Source of the DNA: DASVCZ01 sp036381335
GTDB taxonomy: Bacteria; Patescibacteriota; Microgenomatia; UBA1400; PJMF01
Direction: 5' to 3'
Length of the DNA: 15,048 nt
Assembly (NCBI GenBank): GCA_036381335.1
Contig: DASVCZ010000054.1
Span: 1-15,048 of the forward strand
The stretch's first letter is position 1, and every line of letters starts with the position of its first letter. A program made the translations under genes and the position numbers. The notes beneath the pieces are model-generated. The model had not been told where the DNA came from, did no database searches, and worked only from the letters and a program-made list of their open reading frames with translations. Below are positions 1 through 6,126 of this stretch, one piece after another.

Positions 1-115
1 AAATCCCAAGCCTAATAATGAATGCCTGTAACTCATCCTGAGGAATATTGCGGCTTACTAAGTAAAGTCCACCAATAATGAGCAGTACTATCAGTGAGGG
101 AAGATATTTTTTCAT
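1..115 (-). CDS. N-terminus of TVP38/TMEM64-like membrane protein (partial)
   Basis: The reading frame starts with ATG at 115 and runs off the left edge of the window, so only about 38 residues are visible. It opens with MKKYLPSLIVLLIIGGLYLV, a short basic end followed by one membrane helix (about residues 5-22). The next stretch, IPQDELQAFIIRLGI, resembles the segment that precedes the core of TVP38/TMEM64 (VTT/DedA-like) integral membrane proteins. The start lies 8 nt after the stop of the SpeD-like gene, so the two are probably co-transcribed. The family call rests on the N-terminus only; any single-helix or polytopic membrane protein remains possible. Confidence 0.5.
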   Translation of the reverse strand, partial: MKKYLPSLIVLLIIGGLYLVSRNIPQDELQAFIIRLGI

Positions 116-123
116 TTGCACAA

Positions 124-600
124 TTATTCAACACTCCAAACCTTCCACTCGGAGGTAGGAATGTCAGGTGAAGTAAAAATATACCTCACGCCATTTTCGT
201 CAGGTTTCCAGAATTCAGACATAAATTTCACCGCATCTAGCGGGTCATACTCTTTACACGTAGCGATTGTTATGTCAATAAGGTTATGTTCAGGATAGTA
301 ATAAAGTACTTCGTGTGAATGGTCAAGGATCGAGACAACATTTTTGGCATCAGGTTGAGTCCACCAGGTAAAAGCATTCCAGTCTCGAGGTTTAAACTGT
401 TTGTTGGTGTAATAAGGAGAGAGTGCGTTTTCAGAGTCAGGGGCAATTACCATTGGCCCACAGAAAATATGCATTCCACACAATTCTGCTAACTTTCCTT
501 GAAACTCCTTAACAGCGTTTGAGGTGACAATAGCTTTATCTTTAGGTCGAATTTCGGCCTCCAACCAAGAACGTACCAGTTTAGGTGCGAGGTTTGTCAT
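124..600 (-). CDS. Divergent SpeD-like (pyruvoyl AdoMet decarboxylase fold) protein
   Basis: The 158-residue protein keeps the outline of bacterial S-adenosylmethionine decarboxylase (SpeD). There is a GMH motif at 42-44, an HSH motif at 94-96 in place of the usual ESH that contains the self-cleavage serine (Ser95 here), a YPE motif at 102-104 and a TC motif with Cys115 where the catalytic cysteine is expected. The canonical histidine five residues after the serine is Tyr100, so processing or specificity may differ. At 158 residues it is somewhat longer than typical class 1b SpeD (around 120-130), with extra residues at both ends. SpeD homologues with altered pockets are known that decarboxylate arginine or ornithine instead of AdoMet, so the substrate is open. 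No Shine-Dalgarno is evident, but an extended -10 lies just before the start. A membrane-protein gene follows 8 nt downstream. Fold assignment is fairly sure, activity is not. Confidence 0.65.
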   Translation of the reverse strand: MTNLAPKLVRSWLEAEIRPKDKAIVTSNAVKEFQGKLAELCGMHIFCGPMVIAPDSENALSPYYTNKQFKPRDWNAFTWWTQPDAKNVVSILDHSHEVLYYYPEHNLIDITIATCKEYDPLDAVKFMSEFWKPDENGVRYIFTSPDIPTSEWKVWSVE

Positions 601-609
601 GTTAGGGAC

Positions 610-618
610 ATTTTAGCA
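610..618 (-). promoter_or_regulatory. Extended -10 promoter of the SpeD-like gene
   Basis: On the minus strand the site reads TGCTAAAAT and ends 9 nt before the ATG at 600. A start site about 7 nt downstream of the -10 would leave a leader of only a few bases, so the transcript would be leaderless or nearly so. No clear -35 hexamer is seen, which is usual for extended -10 promoters. Confidence 0.5.
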
Positions 619-655
619 TGAAGCATTTTTAACTAGCGGTTAGCCTATAACACTA

Positions 656-979
656 TTATTCAAGTGGAGGCATTTCTTCTAAAAGTTTTTCTTGATCGAT
701 GATAAGTTTTAATTCCCGAGTCAAGTATTCAATAATTTCTGGACCAAATTCTTTCAGTAAACGCTGTGCTTTTCTAATCAGTGCTTCACGCTGCATCCGC
801 TCGGCTTCTTCTGGAGTTTCATAAAAAGTATTTACAAACAAAATGTTAACTAAGTTTGCAGCAGCATGCCCATATTGGGATCTATCGTAACCTGGTTCAT
901 TTTCCAGACGATTATTCACTTCGGTAATAAATTCTCTTGCTTCAAGGATAATTGGTTGCGAAGTTTCTTTTTCTACCAT
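656..979 (-). CDS. Small helical hypothetical protein
   Basis: I do not recognise a family. The protein is 107 residues if it begins at ATG 979, or 116 from an upstream TTG at 1006. I prefer ATG 979 because an extended -10 (TGATAAAAT) ends 8 nt before it and overlaps the alternative N-terminus. The sequence is charged and predicted helical throughout. Residues 55-75 (TPEEAERMQREALIRKAQRL) look like a coiled-coil or long amphipathic helix, and a hydrophobic helix with AANLVNILFVN lies at 40-50. There is no signal peptide and no clear membrane segment. The divergent neighbour at 1089 has its own promoter. Confidence 0.65.
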   Translation of the reverse strand: MVEKETSQPIILEAREFITEVNNRLENEPGYDRSQYGHAAANLVNILFVNTFYETPEEAERMQREALIRKAQRLLKEFGPEIIEYLTRELKLIIDQEKLLEEMPPLE

Positions 980-987
980 ACACAACC

Positions 988-996
988 ATTTTATCA
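988..996 (-). promoter_or_regulatory. Extended -10 promoter deciding the start at 979
   Basis: TGATAAAAT on the minus strand, 8 nt from ATG 979. Together with the absence of a Shine-Dalgarno this supports a leaderless mRNA starting at or very near the ATG and argues against the upstream TTG start. Confidence 0.5.
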
Positions 997-1073
997 GGTC
1001 AGGCAATACCTAATGTCTGATTAAGCCTTACTCTATCATTGGGTAACCCTTCAAATATTTATTTACTTTCCAG

Positions 1074-1082
1074 TGCTATAAT
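1074..1082 (+). promoter_or_regulatory. Extended -10 promoter of the 1089 gene
   Basis: TGCTATAAT is a perfect extended -10 whose last base lies 6 nt before ATG 1089. The expected start site coincides with the start codon, so the mRNA should be leaderless. No good -35 is present at the usual spacing. Confidence 0.7.
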
Positions 1083-1088
1083 CCCAGC

Positions 1089-1826
1089 ATGAGTAAAGAA
1101 ATCCAACTCCCTCCTGAAGACGACTTTTCCTCTGAAACTGAAGATGAATTTATCCCCGCTGCAGAAAGAATCAGGCAGTTTAATGATCAATTCGGTAACC
1201 TTAGAGAAGCATCAGACCCTCAGGGTGAAGCTACTCAATGTTTGCGTTTAGTAGAAACTTTTGTGAGATCTGGTGAATTAAGCGTAGAGACATTAACTGC
1301 CATTTTTCAAAGAGCTCATAAAAATATCCCAACTGGAGCAACCTATTTACTTGCTTATCGAGCAATTGAAACCGCTATTGAGGTTGGTAATTTCAGTAAA
1401 GAAACTCTTCAAATTGTCCAAGATAGCATTATGGCAGACGTCGATCCTATTTGGAGTAAGGTCGGAATGCAAGATAAATATGTTCAAGGCATCCTTCAAC
1501 GTCTTTTCACTAACCAGCATCTTTTTGAACTGATGCTGCCATACATTGGTGGTAATGGTGAAGATGGAGATGATGAGGAAGACAATCTTGTTGATCACGA
1601 AGTTGCCCCAACCGATGATAATCTGACAATTGGCACTCAAGTTGAGTATATGAGTAGAGAATGTGAAGTTGTCGGTTTTGAAGAAGAAGATGGTGAGACT
1701 TATGTTTTACTTCACTCAATTCATAAACAACCCAATGGTAGACCCACCTCTTCGTGGAAAGTTAACAAAATGTTTTTTAGTGTCAAATCTATCTTAAATC
1801 AAGCTTCAGCGGAGGTTACAGAGTAA
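1089..1826 (+). CDS. Acidic hypothetical protein with C-terminal beta domain
   Basis: This 245-residue protein has no family I can name. Residues 1-25 are acidic and probably disordered. Residues 25-155 are helical (for example TQCLRLVETFVRSGELSVET), an arrangement seen in helical-repeat or chaperone-like domains. Residues 156-177 are a strongly acidic linker rich in Asp and Glu. Residues 180-235 alternate beta strands (TIGTQVEYMSRECEVVGFEE, then YVLLHSI and KMFFSVKSIL) and look like a small SH3-like barrel. It has no signal peptide or membrane helix, so it should be cytosolic. It is the only intact protein gene on the plus strand in the window and its start is fixed by a promoter 6 nt upstream. 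Confidence 0.7.
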   Translation: MSKEIQLPPEDDFSSETEDEFIPAAERIRQFNDQFGNLREASDPQGEATQCLRLVETFVRSGELSVETLTAIFQRAHKNIPTGATYLLAYRAIETAIEVGNFSKETLQIVQDSIMADVDPIWSKVGMQDKYVQGILQRLFTNQHLFELMLPYIGGNGEDGDDEEDNLVDHEVAPTDDNLTIGTQVEYMSRECEVVGFEEEDGETYVLLHSIHKQPNGRPTSSWKVNKMFFSVKSILNQASAEVTE

Positions 1827-1894
1827 CTAAACTCTAGCTGTCTCATATCAGGTAGTAAGGTATTGAATTGGTCGGCTAACCTGCGGTTCCCACT

Positions 1895-1938
1895 TCATCA
1901 CCGAGTCAGTTATCGAGTTCAATTCAACTCACTGATGA
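1895..1938. terminator. Hairpin in the convergent gap
   Basis: Between the plus gene ending at 1826 and the minus gene ending at 1996 lies an inverted repeat: GAGTT/AACTC with a 6-nt loop (1915-1930), flanked by TCATCA (1895-1900) and TGATGA (1933-1938). It could form a bidirectional stem at the convergent 3' ends. It lacks a U-tract, so termination is only a suggestion. Confidence 0.3.
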
Positions 1939-1995
1939 CCACAATTACTTAAGAAATTATAATGGGTTGCTATTGGACTATATGAGAACCTAAAT

Positions 1996-2625
1996 TCACG
2001 AGGCAAGTGAGATAACAGTCCCTAATAGAAGAAGAGAATCATTTACATCAACCCTGCCATCAGTGGTATCTGCCACAAGTTCCGCAAAACCATAGTCGGT
2101 AGCTAGGTGACTCATAAAAGCAAATTTATTAGTTGAACCTTCATCGATAAGAAAGAAGTCTCCTATAGCAGTATTTATTCTTATTCTAATAATAACATTG
2201 CCTTGAACCAGTTCTTTGAATTTAGAGTAACTTAATGGCCGAAGATAAGGAATTTCCATATCGATAACTTGGTTACTTTGATCTAAAGAAGTAATTATTA
2301 TTCCTTCGTTAAATATGTCATCTTTATCTAAATCTAGCCCAAAGAGATCACACTTTCGACCGTCAACAGCAGGAAGTTGTTCTTCAGCTTCGGTCTCGTA
2401 GGTAGTCAAGAATTCTTCCACTTGGGTAACTAATTTTGAAAAACTGGCTCGTGTATCCCAGGAAATAGAATAAAAACCAAGTTGAGGGTATACTTCGGAG
2501 TGTACAATTTCCTGAGTATTTTTATCTACTAAAGAAACATAACGAGTTTCCGATTTTTGTTCTTCAAGGCTTAAGTTCTTGGACAAGGGTTTAGTGATAA
2601 GAGTGAGGGTCTCAGGCATTAACAT
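1996..2625 (-). CDS. Hypothetical cytosolic protein
   Basis: The 209-residue product is not recognised. It is a mixed alpha/beta sequence without signal peptide or membrane helices. The N-terminal half contains short beta strands (RYVSLVDKNTQEIVHSEVY) and the middle has an acidic patch (GLDLDKDDIFNEG). The C-terminus ends in DTTDGRVDVNDSLLLLGTVI. ATG 2625 is chosen because AGGA lies about 5 nt upstream; a second ATG at 2619 would also be possible. An extended -10 (TGTTAAAAT) precedes this ribosome site, giving a short leader of roughly 10-15 nt. It lies downstream of a receiver-domain gene and a small ORF on the same strand, but has its own promoter. Confidence 0.65.
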   Translation of the reverse strand: MLMPETLTLITKPLSKNLSLEEQKSETRYVSLVDKNTQEIVHSEVYPQLGFYSISWDTRASFSKLVTQVEEFLTTYETEAEEQLPAVDGRKCDLFGLDLDKDDIFNEGIIITSLDQSNQVIDMEIPYLRPLSYSKFKELVQGNVIIRIRINTAIGDFFLIDEGSTNKFAFMSHLATDYGFAELVADTTDGRVDVNDSLLLLGTVISLAS

Positions 2626-2640
2626 TTCTTCCTGATCAGA

Positions 2641-2649
2641 ATTTTAACA
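2641..2649 (-). promoter_or_regulatory. Extended -10 promoter of the 2625 gene
   Basis: TGTTAAAAT on the minus strand, 15 nt before ATG 2625, with an AGGA ribosome site between it and the start. This gene therefore has a short leader, unlike the leaderless-looking genes nearby. Confidence 0.5.
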
Positions 2650-2673
2650 TACGAGGTTCCCCTCATGAGTGCA

Positions 2674-2823
2674 CTATTGGACTGTGGTAAAACCTCTACT
2701 GGGAAGCTGGTCTAAATTAGATCTCCATGCTAAGTAGTCTTTTTTGTTCGGCACACCCACAGTCATCTCGGAGAAAATCACTACTTTCTGACCCAAAATC
2801 CGGGTTCGGATTTCGTACAGCAT
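2674..2823 (-). CDS. Small ORF, 49 residues, unknown
   Basis: An ATG at 2823 opens 49 codons ending with TAG at 2674. The product begins MLYEIRTRILGQKVVIFSEM and ends in a basic and aromatic segment with DYLAWRSNLDQLPSRGF. The residue make-up is protein-like, without the low-complexity look of random AT-rich frames, and the frame stays open for about 17 codons upstream of the ATG without a better start. No Shine-Dalgarno or clear promoter is seen. It occupies most of the otherwise empty 2626-2914 gap between two minus-strand genes. It may be a real small protein or the remnant of a larger gene. Confidence 0.4.
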   Translation of the reverse strand: MLYEIRTRILGQKVVIFSEMTVGVPNKKDYLAWRSNLDQLPSRGFTTVQ

Positions 2824-2914
2824 TCGCAAGTAAGAAGACCAATTAAAGACTCTTTTTTCATAGTTAATTCCCTGTCGTTAATCTTAACCCGTCAGCAAGA
2901 ACTGGCCCTCAAAC

Positions 2915-3301
2915 TCATTGTTCACTCAACAGCCGATTAATGGTCGCGATGACGATTTCCATAGGGTCACCTTTGGAGTGAATAGCTTGTCCTTCGTTAT
3001 GAGAATACTCTTCAACTACATGAGGATTGCTGGAATAAAGAATAGAGGGGATCTGTGCATCTGCTAACGCTCGGAAAAGTAAAATTCCTTCTTCACCTAA
3101 TTTATTCCCCCAATTTAAATCAGTAATTACCAATTTAGGTTGCTCATCCTCTACGCGCTGCAACATTGCTTCAGAGTTAACGTTGGCCTCTAAAACAGCA
3201 ATAGCGAAACCACTTCTTTGTAAACGTCCAACAAAGATTTTTAAGAACCAGTCATTAGGTTCATCGTCAACTATTACAATTTTGGGATGTTTTTCATTCA
3301 C
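2915..3301 (-). CDS. Stand-alone response regulator receiver domain
   Basis: The 128-residue protein is a complete CheY-like receiver with no output domain. The acidic pocket is Asp12, Asp13 and Glu14 (VDDE), the phospho-acceptor is Asp61 (LVITDLNW), the switch residue is Ser90 or Ser91 (ILYSS) and the conserved lysine is Lys110 (HSKGD). It should accept a phosphoryl group from a histidine kinase and act by protein-protein contact. No kinase is encoded in the window, so its partner must be elsewhere. The start is a GTG at 3301, with only a weak purine-rich AAAGAAAAG stretch upstream. All key residues are present, so it is probably functional. Confidence 0.88.
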   Translation of the reverse strand: MNEKHPKIVIVDDEPNDWFLKIFVGRLQRSGFAIAVLEANVNSEAMLQRVEDEQPKLVITDLNWGNKLGEEGILLFRALADAQIPSILYSSNPHVVEEYSHNEGQAIHSKGDPMEIVIATINRLLSEQ

Positions 3302-3348
3302 ACTTTTCTTTTTAAAGGTTAGCTAATTGATACTTATACAATTCAAAG

Positions 3349-3465
3349 TTACTTTACTGAATTAACCTCTTTTTTACTCTGTCGATTAATTCCTACTAAA
3401 AACTTGGAAAAAATATTCGGTAGCGAATCCTCTTCTTTCAAAGATGCCGTAATTTTCTGACTCTC
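3349..3465 (-). pseudogene. In-frame ORF remnant after the 3466 stop
   Basis: Immediately after the TAA at 3466-3468 the same frame stays open for 38 codons, to a TAA at 3349-3351. The encoded segment includes SLPNIFSKFLVGINRQSKKEV, which loosely resembles the N-terminus of the gene just upstream (IPSTFKRLLFKNSKEQV). It could be the truncated N-terminal part of a second paralogous copy, possibly starting at a TTG near 3441, or a lost C-terminal extension of the upstream gene. A 38-codon open frame in AT-rich DNA is not by itself strong evidence. Confidence 0.25.
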
Positions 3466-3804
3466 TTAATAACCCCTTTTTAGTCTGTCAATTGATGTTT
3501 GACTTAACATTCGGGTGATTTCATCAGATGTAGCGCCGAATAATTCAGCTTTTTTCCTTGCTTGAACGGCAACCTCATCAGCTATGAGATCAGGACGACC
3601 AGCTTGACGACAATAGAGCGAAGTTCTATGAGCTATGTCAAGGATGCGAAGTGCAGAAGATTTATCATAAATGAGCGAAACAATTCTGCTAACCTCTGTC
3701 TCAATTTCATCTTTTACAAGTGTTTTTTCCTCAATAACTTGTTCTTTTGAATTTTTGAATAACAATCTTTTAAAAGTGCTTGGAATTTTTTCGAGATACT
3801 GCAT
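3466..3804 (-). CDS. Small helical hypothetical protein
   Basis: The 112-residue protein is not recognised. It has a basic N-terminus (residues 1-20, rich in Lys), a charged helical middle with KDEIETEVSRIVSLIYD at 31-47, and a C-terminal helical part with DIAHRTSLYCRQAGRPDLIA at 56-75. It ends in a basic RLKRGY tail. There is no signal peptide or membrane helix. The start at ATG 3804 is supported by a good AGAGGAA ribosome site 4 nt upstream and by an extended -10 promoter. An inverted repeat covers the probable -35 region, suggesting control by a dimeric regulator. An in-frame remnant follows its stop codon. Confidence 0.65.
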   Translation of the reverse strand: MQYLEKIPSTFKRLLFKNSKEQVIEEKTLVKDEIETEVSRIVSLIYDKSSALRILDIAHRTSLYCRQAGRPDLIADEVAVQARKKAELFGATSDEITRMLSQTSIDRLKRGY

Positions 3805-3830
3805 TAAGTTCCTCTCTACTATATATATTT

Positions 3831-3839
3831 ACTATAACA
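3831..3839 (-). promoter_or_regulatory. Extended -10 promoter of the 3804 gene
   Basis: TGTTATAGT on the minus strand, followed by a leader of about 20 nt that holds the AGAGGAA ribosome site. The -35 region falls on the palindrome at 3853-3867. Confidence 0.45.
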
Positions 3840-3852
3840 TAGCTAAAAATAT

Positions 3853-3867
3853 AGAATGCAACATTCT
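3853..3867. promoter_or_regulatory. Perfect inverted repeat, candidate operator
   Basis: AGAATG-CAA-CATTCT is a perfect 6-bp inverted repeat with a 3-nt centre. It lies where the -35 of the 3804 promoter is expected, so a dimeric repressor bound here would block polymerase. It has no U-tract and is not a convincing terminator for the upstream operon. It differs from the palindrome at the lexA-like promoter. Confidence 0.35.
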
Positions 3868-3948
3868 CCAGTGACCTGGGGTGAGAGACAGTCCTTTAAT
3901 ATTTGTCTGTTGATTTTATCTGTATGTTTTTTAAGCTTTAATCATTTT

Positions 3949-4677
3949 TTACTTCAACGTATCTTCAATTGTAGGATATGCTTTTCCAGCTAAATGTAAA
4001 GTCCAGACACTTTGTAAAAATTTTGGTAAAACTTTGACTAAAAGTGGCGCTTGGACCTCTTGACTAGTTATTCTCTCAATATCTTTCTCGGCTTGAGTTG
4101 TACGGTATGCTTCTAAAGCTTCCTCGGGGTTGTTAGTAACAACTAATACCTCTCCTTGCTCTCCAGTAATAACCCTAAAATAATCCCCTCTAAACTCTTG
4201 AGGATTAGCATACTTGGAAGTAAAAGGTGTGCCATCTGGTCTTCTCATCACAGCATACACATGTGTATTTTCTAAAGGAGTGTTTAAATAGTCCAAGTTT
4301 CTATTAAAAATCCGTGCTACTCCTACCTGTTTTTCTTTTGACCAAATCCCCAATTTTGCTGGTCTGAGCTCATGTCTCACTTGCATTGATTTATAAACTG
4401 GTAATAGTAAGTGGAGTTCTTGATCAAAACTTTGGAAAGTACCTGAAGGAGGAAAATTACCTAATTCACCTTTAATATCATATGCCGGACTCAGCATCCC
4501 CCCAAACCAATACAGTTCCTCAAAACTTGGCGTTAAAGTGCCATGGCTAGCGACAGCTAATATTTCCCACAATTCTTTCATTTGTGCATTTCTGCCTTCA
4601 GAAGAATAAGAAGCATCGTATGATCTTCCTCCAATGCGCTTATATCCACTTCTTTCTTCATTATGCATTTCTAACAT
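3949..4677 (-). CDS. Hypothetical protein, second gene of the SAM-riboswitch operon
   Basis: The 242-residue product has no family I recognise. It is a soluble mixed protein without signal peptide or membrane helices. Residues 40-80 contain a Gly/Pro-rich stretch (YWFGGMLSPAYDIKGELGNF). Residues 137-147 (NTHVYAVMRRP) and 176-181 (EVLVVT) look like beta strands, followed by a helix with NPEEALEAYRTTQAEKDIE. ATG 4677 is chosen because AAAGGA lies 4-5 nt upstream. It starts 13 nt after the stop of the previous gene and no promoter separates them, so it should respond to the same riboswitch. No SAM-binding motif or methionine-pathway domain can be seen. Confidence 0.65.
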   Translation of the reverse strand: MLEMHNEERSGYKRIGGRSYDASYSSEGRNAQMKELWEILAVASHGTLTPSFEELYWFGGMLSPAYDIKGELGNFPPSGTFQSFDQELHLLLPVYKSMQVRHELRPAKLGIWSKEKQVGVARIFNRNLDYLNTPLENTHVYAVMRRPDGTPFTSKYANPQEFRGDYFRVITGEQGEVLVVTNNPEEALEAYRTTQAEKDIERITSQEVQAPLLVKVLPKFLQSVWTLHLAGKAYPTIEDTLK

Positions 4678-4690
4678 GTGTTCCTTTCAA

Positions 4691-5293
4691 TTATTTAAGT
4701 AATAAGCTATATAAAGCCACTTGGCGATAAAAATCTGTTGGTGTCCGGTGGATAGCAGCCACAAAGTCTTGATTCCTCAGGATATTGTGTTGACCTTCAT
4801 GAGAACTCTTGACTAATTTGTTTTTTTTCGATGGAGACCGCTGATTCACTTTTTCTACTGCTTCTTCTAAGGTACTCGCTATCTCAATAGTCGCTAAGTT
4901 TTCGTCATCCCAATAACTTGTCTCATATGTATCCTCAGTATCAAGTGGAACTGTTACCTGAGTTAACAAAGAAAAGTATTCCTTAGTAATTACGTAGCAC
5001 CAAAATAATTCGGTATCAGTGTTTTTCTCAACCTTAACTTCCAATTCTTTAGGTTTTTTCTTTACTATCTCCGGATGAGTTTGGAGTGACCTAAAAGCAT
5101 AACTTCTGGCTGTATCGTAACTTGGAGAAAAACCCGCAATCAATTTTCGAACAATAAGACTGTGATTAATATAGACCTCAAATGGTCCTAGTTGAGCAGC
5201 TTCATTAATAACTTCTTGAGCTAATGGGGGTAATGACCCACCAGGTATAACTGCTTGAAATATTGTTCCTTGTTCACTCTTTGCTGAAGACAT
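4691..5293 (-). CDS. Hypothetical protein, first gene behind the SAM riboswitch
   Basis: The 200-residue product is not recognised. The start is ATG 5293, with AAAGG about 5 nt upstream; a longer frame reaching a GTG at 5353 would begin inside the terminator hairpin and is rejected. The protein is soluble. Residues 36-75 (PFEVYINHSLIVRKLIAGFS, then an ARSYAFRSL helix) look like a winged or small alpha/beta fold, residues 95-115 are beta-rich with WCYVITKEYF, and a Lys/Ser-rich segment lies at 152-164. Residues 175-200 form a helical tail. Because transcription should stop when SAM is abundant, the protein probably matters when SAM or methionine is low. No transporter, methyltransferase or Met-biosynthesis motif is visible. 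Confidence 0.7.
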   Translation of the reverse strand: MSSAKSEQGTIFQAVIPGGSLPPLAQEVINEAAQLGPFEVYINHSLIVRKLIAGFSPSYDTARSYAFRSLQTHPEIVKKKPKELEVKVEKNTDTELFWCYVITKEYFSLLTQVTVPLDTEDTYETSYWDDENLATIEIASTLEEAVEKVNQRSPSKKNKLVKSSHEGQHNILRNQDFVAAIHRTPTDFYRQVALYSLLLK

Positions 5294-5322
5294 AGATACC
5301 TTTCTTCGAAAGTGTGAGGCAC

Positions 5323-5346
5323 AAAAAAACCTCTGATGGGCAGAGG
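5323..5346 (-). terminator. Intrinsic terminator of the SAM riboswitch
   Basis: On the minus strand, CCTCTG, a CCCAT loop and CAGAGG form a perfect 6-bp stem followed directly by seven T residues. It lies between the aptamer and the first gene, which starts 30 nt further on. The loop and stem base (CCCATC, 5335-5340) are complementary to GATGGG at 5384-5389 in the 3' part of the aptamer, giving an alternative antiterminator pairing. Confidence 0.85.
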
Positions 5347-5376
5347 CAGTCACTTAATTCACATAATATGAACTCT

Positions 5377-5473
5377 AATCTCTCCCATCTTGGGTTGGAT
5401 GTGGCACCGTTGTAAAAGAACTCGGTTGCCGGATGGATCATTGAGCCAATTCTCTACCCATCACTCTCGATTG
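5377..5473 (-). ncRNA. SAM-I (S-box) riboswitch aptamer
   Basis: The minus-strand RNA matches the S-box plan in order. P1 is short (AATC at 5469-5472 with GATT at 5377-5380), followed by the conserved GAGAG. P2 pairs GATGG with CCATC around the kink-turn and loop elements TTGGCTC and ATGA. Next come the invariant CCGGCAACC, a short P3, the GGTGCC joining element, P4 (CCCA/TGGG) and AGAGATT. Binding SAM should stabilise P1 and release the terminator, switching the downstream two-gene operon off. Length is about 97 nt, at the short end for the class because P3 and P4 are small. A related class binding another ligand cannot be excluded, but the core fits SAM-I well. Confidence 0.85.
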
Positions 5474-5492
5474 ATTATTAACTTGTAAGGCA

Positions 5493-5501
5493 ATTGTATC
5501 A
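5493..5501 (-). promoter_or_regulatory. Extended -10 promoter of the riboswitch operon
   Basis: TGATACAAT on the minus strand, with the aptamer beginning about 20 nt downstream. The predicted start site near 5486 leaves the full aptamer in the transcript. A TATAAT at 5514-5519 faces the other way towards the broken DUF6624-like gene. Confidence 0.55.
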
Positions 5502-5513
5502 CAAAATAAAGTA

Positions 5514-5519
5514 TATAAT
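5514..5519 (+). promoter_or_regulatory. Possible -10 of the divergent pseudogene
   Basis: TATAAT on the plus strand, 56 nt upstream of ATG 5576. No -35 is clear at normal spacing. It would give the broken gene a leader of about 50 nt. Confidence 0.35.
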
Positions 5520-5575
5520 TATGAAAATAAATTTTAAGGTCTGTGCTGAAATAATAAACGTAAGCACCCACTAAA

Positions 5576-6024
5576 ATGGCAATTAATCTAACTTTAGAAG
5601 CACTTTATCATGAAGATAAAGCTGATAGAGATAAAAATGATAGGGGGCTTTCAAATGCTGATCGACTGGATAAGAATGATCAGCGTAGAGTCAACAGTTA
5701 AAAAGAATTTTTAACTCAATAGACTTTTCAGAAATTTGGAATTGTCATTATGCTGCATTAATCTTGCATCATTCTAATGATAAAGCAGACTTTTCACTTG
5801 CTTTTGAACTAGCAGGTAAAGCGGTAAAAATGGGTAGTAAAGCAAGCTTATGGTTATATGCTGCCACTTGCGATAGATTGTTAATTTCTCAAGGAAAAAA
5901 ACAGAAATTTGGCACTCAGTACAAATATGATGCTACTAAATCCAAATATGTGCTTTTTCCCACTGATGAAACTATTAGTGATGAGGAACGATTAAAACAT
6001 GGTGTTAAGCCATTAGAGAAATAA
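5576..6024 (+). pseudogene. Frameshifted DUF6624-like gene
   Basis: ATG 5576 opens a 41-codon frame, with LEALYHEDKADRDKNDR near its start and DKNDQRRV near its end, closing at TAA 5699. A -1 shift near 5698 continues the protein as NSIDFSEIWNCHYAALILHH, then the LAGKAVKMG helix and QGKKQKFGTQ, and ends at 6024. Joined, the two pieces follow the DUF6624 pattern: an R/V-rich helix, a Y-AALILHH segment, ALxxAxxDRLL and the QKFGTQ motif. The first half ends before the second half's frame can be reached and no slippery heptamer is present, so this looks like a single-base deletion rather than programmed frameshifting. The family's function is unknown to me. Assembly error is an alternative to a real mutation. 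Confidence 0.6.
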
Positions 6025-6126
6025 ACAATAATATCTTGACTTGAGGAAGCTGAATCTAGCTAAGTAGCAAATGCGCGATCTTTATTTGATAGTGAAAAAA
6101 GTTTTTTTTTGAAAAATAAATCTAAA

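Noticed and set aside
1347..1719. Minus-strand frames inside the 1089 gene
   Set aside because: They are shadows of the plus-strand gene, which has a perfect promoter and balanced composition.
4691..5353. GTG 5353 as start of the first riboswitch-controlled gene
   Set aside because: The extra 20 codons would be encoded by the terminator hairpin; ATG 5293 has a proper ribosome site.
5354..5473. T-box leader upstream of the 5293 gene
   Set aside because: The GGTGCC stretch recalls the T-box GGTGG-ACC motif, but there is no specifier loop or T-box core, while every S-box element is present in order.
5521..5574. 17-codon ORF before the broken gene
   Set aside because: No ribosome site, too close to the TATAAT to be in the transcript, and too short to judge.
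5690..5710. Programmed -1 frameshift in the DUF6624-like gene
   Set aside because: The first frame stops at TAA 5699 and no X-XXY-YYZ heptamer in the right register precedes it, so mutation is simpler.
6025..6126. A/T-rich run (AAAAAAG and nine T) as terminator for the convergent genes
   Set aside because: The stem would be only A-U pairs, too weak for a confident intrinsic terminator; nothing else is seen in this gap.
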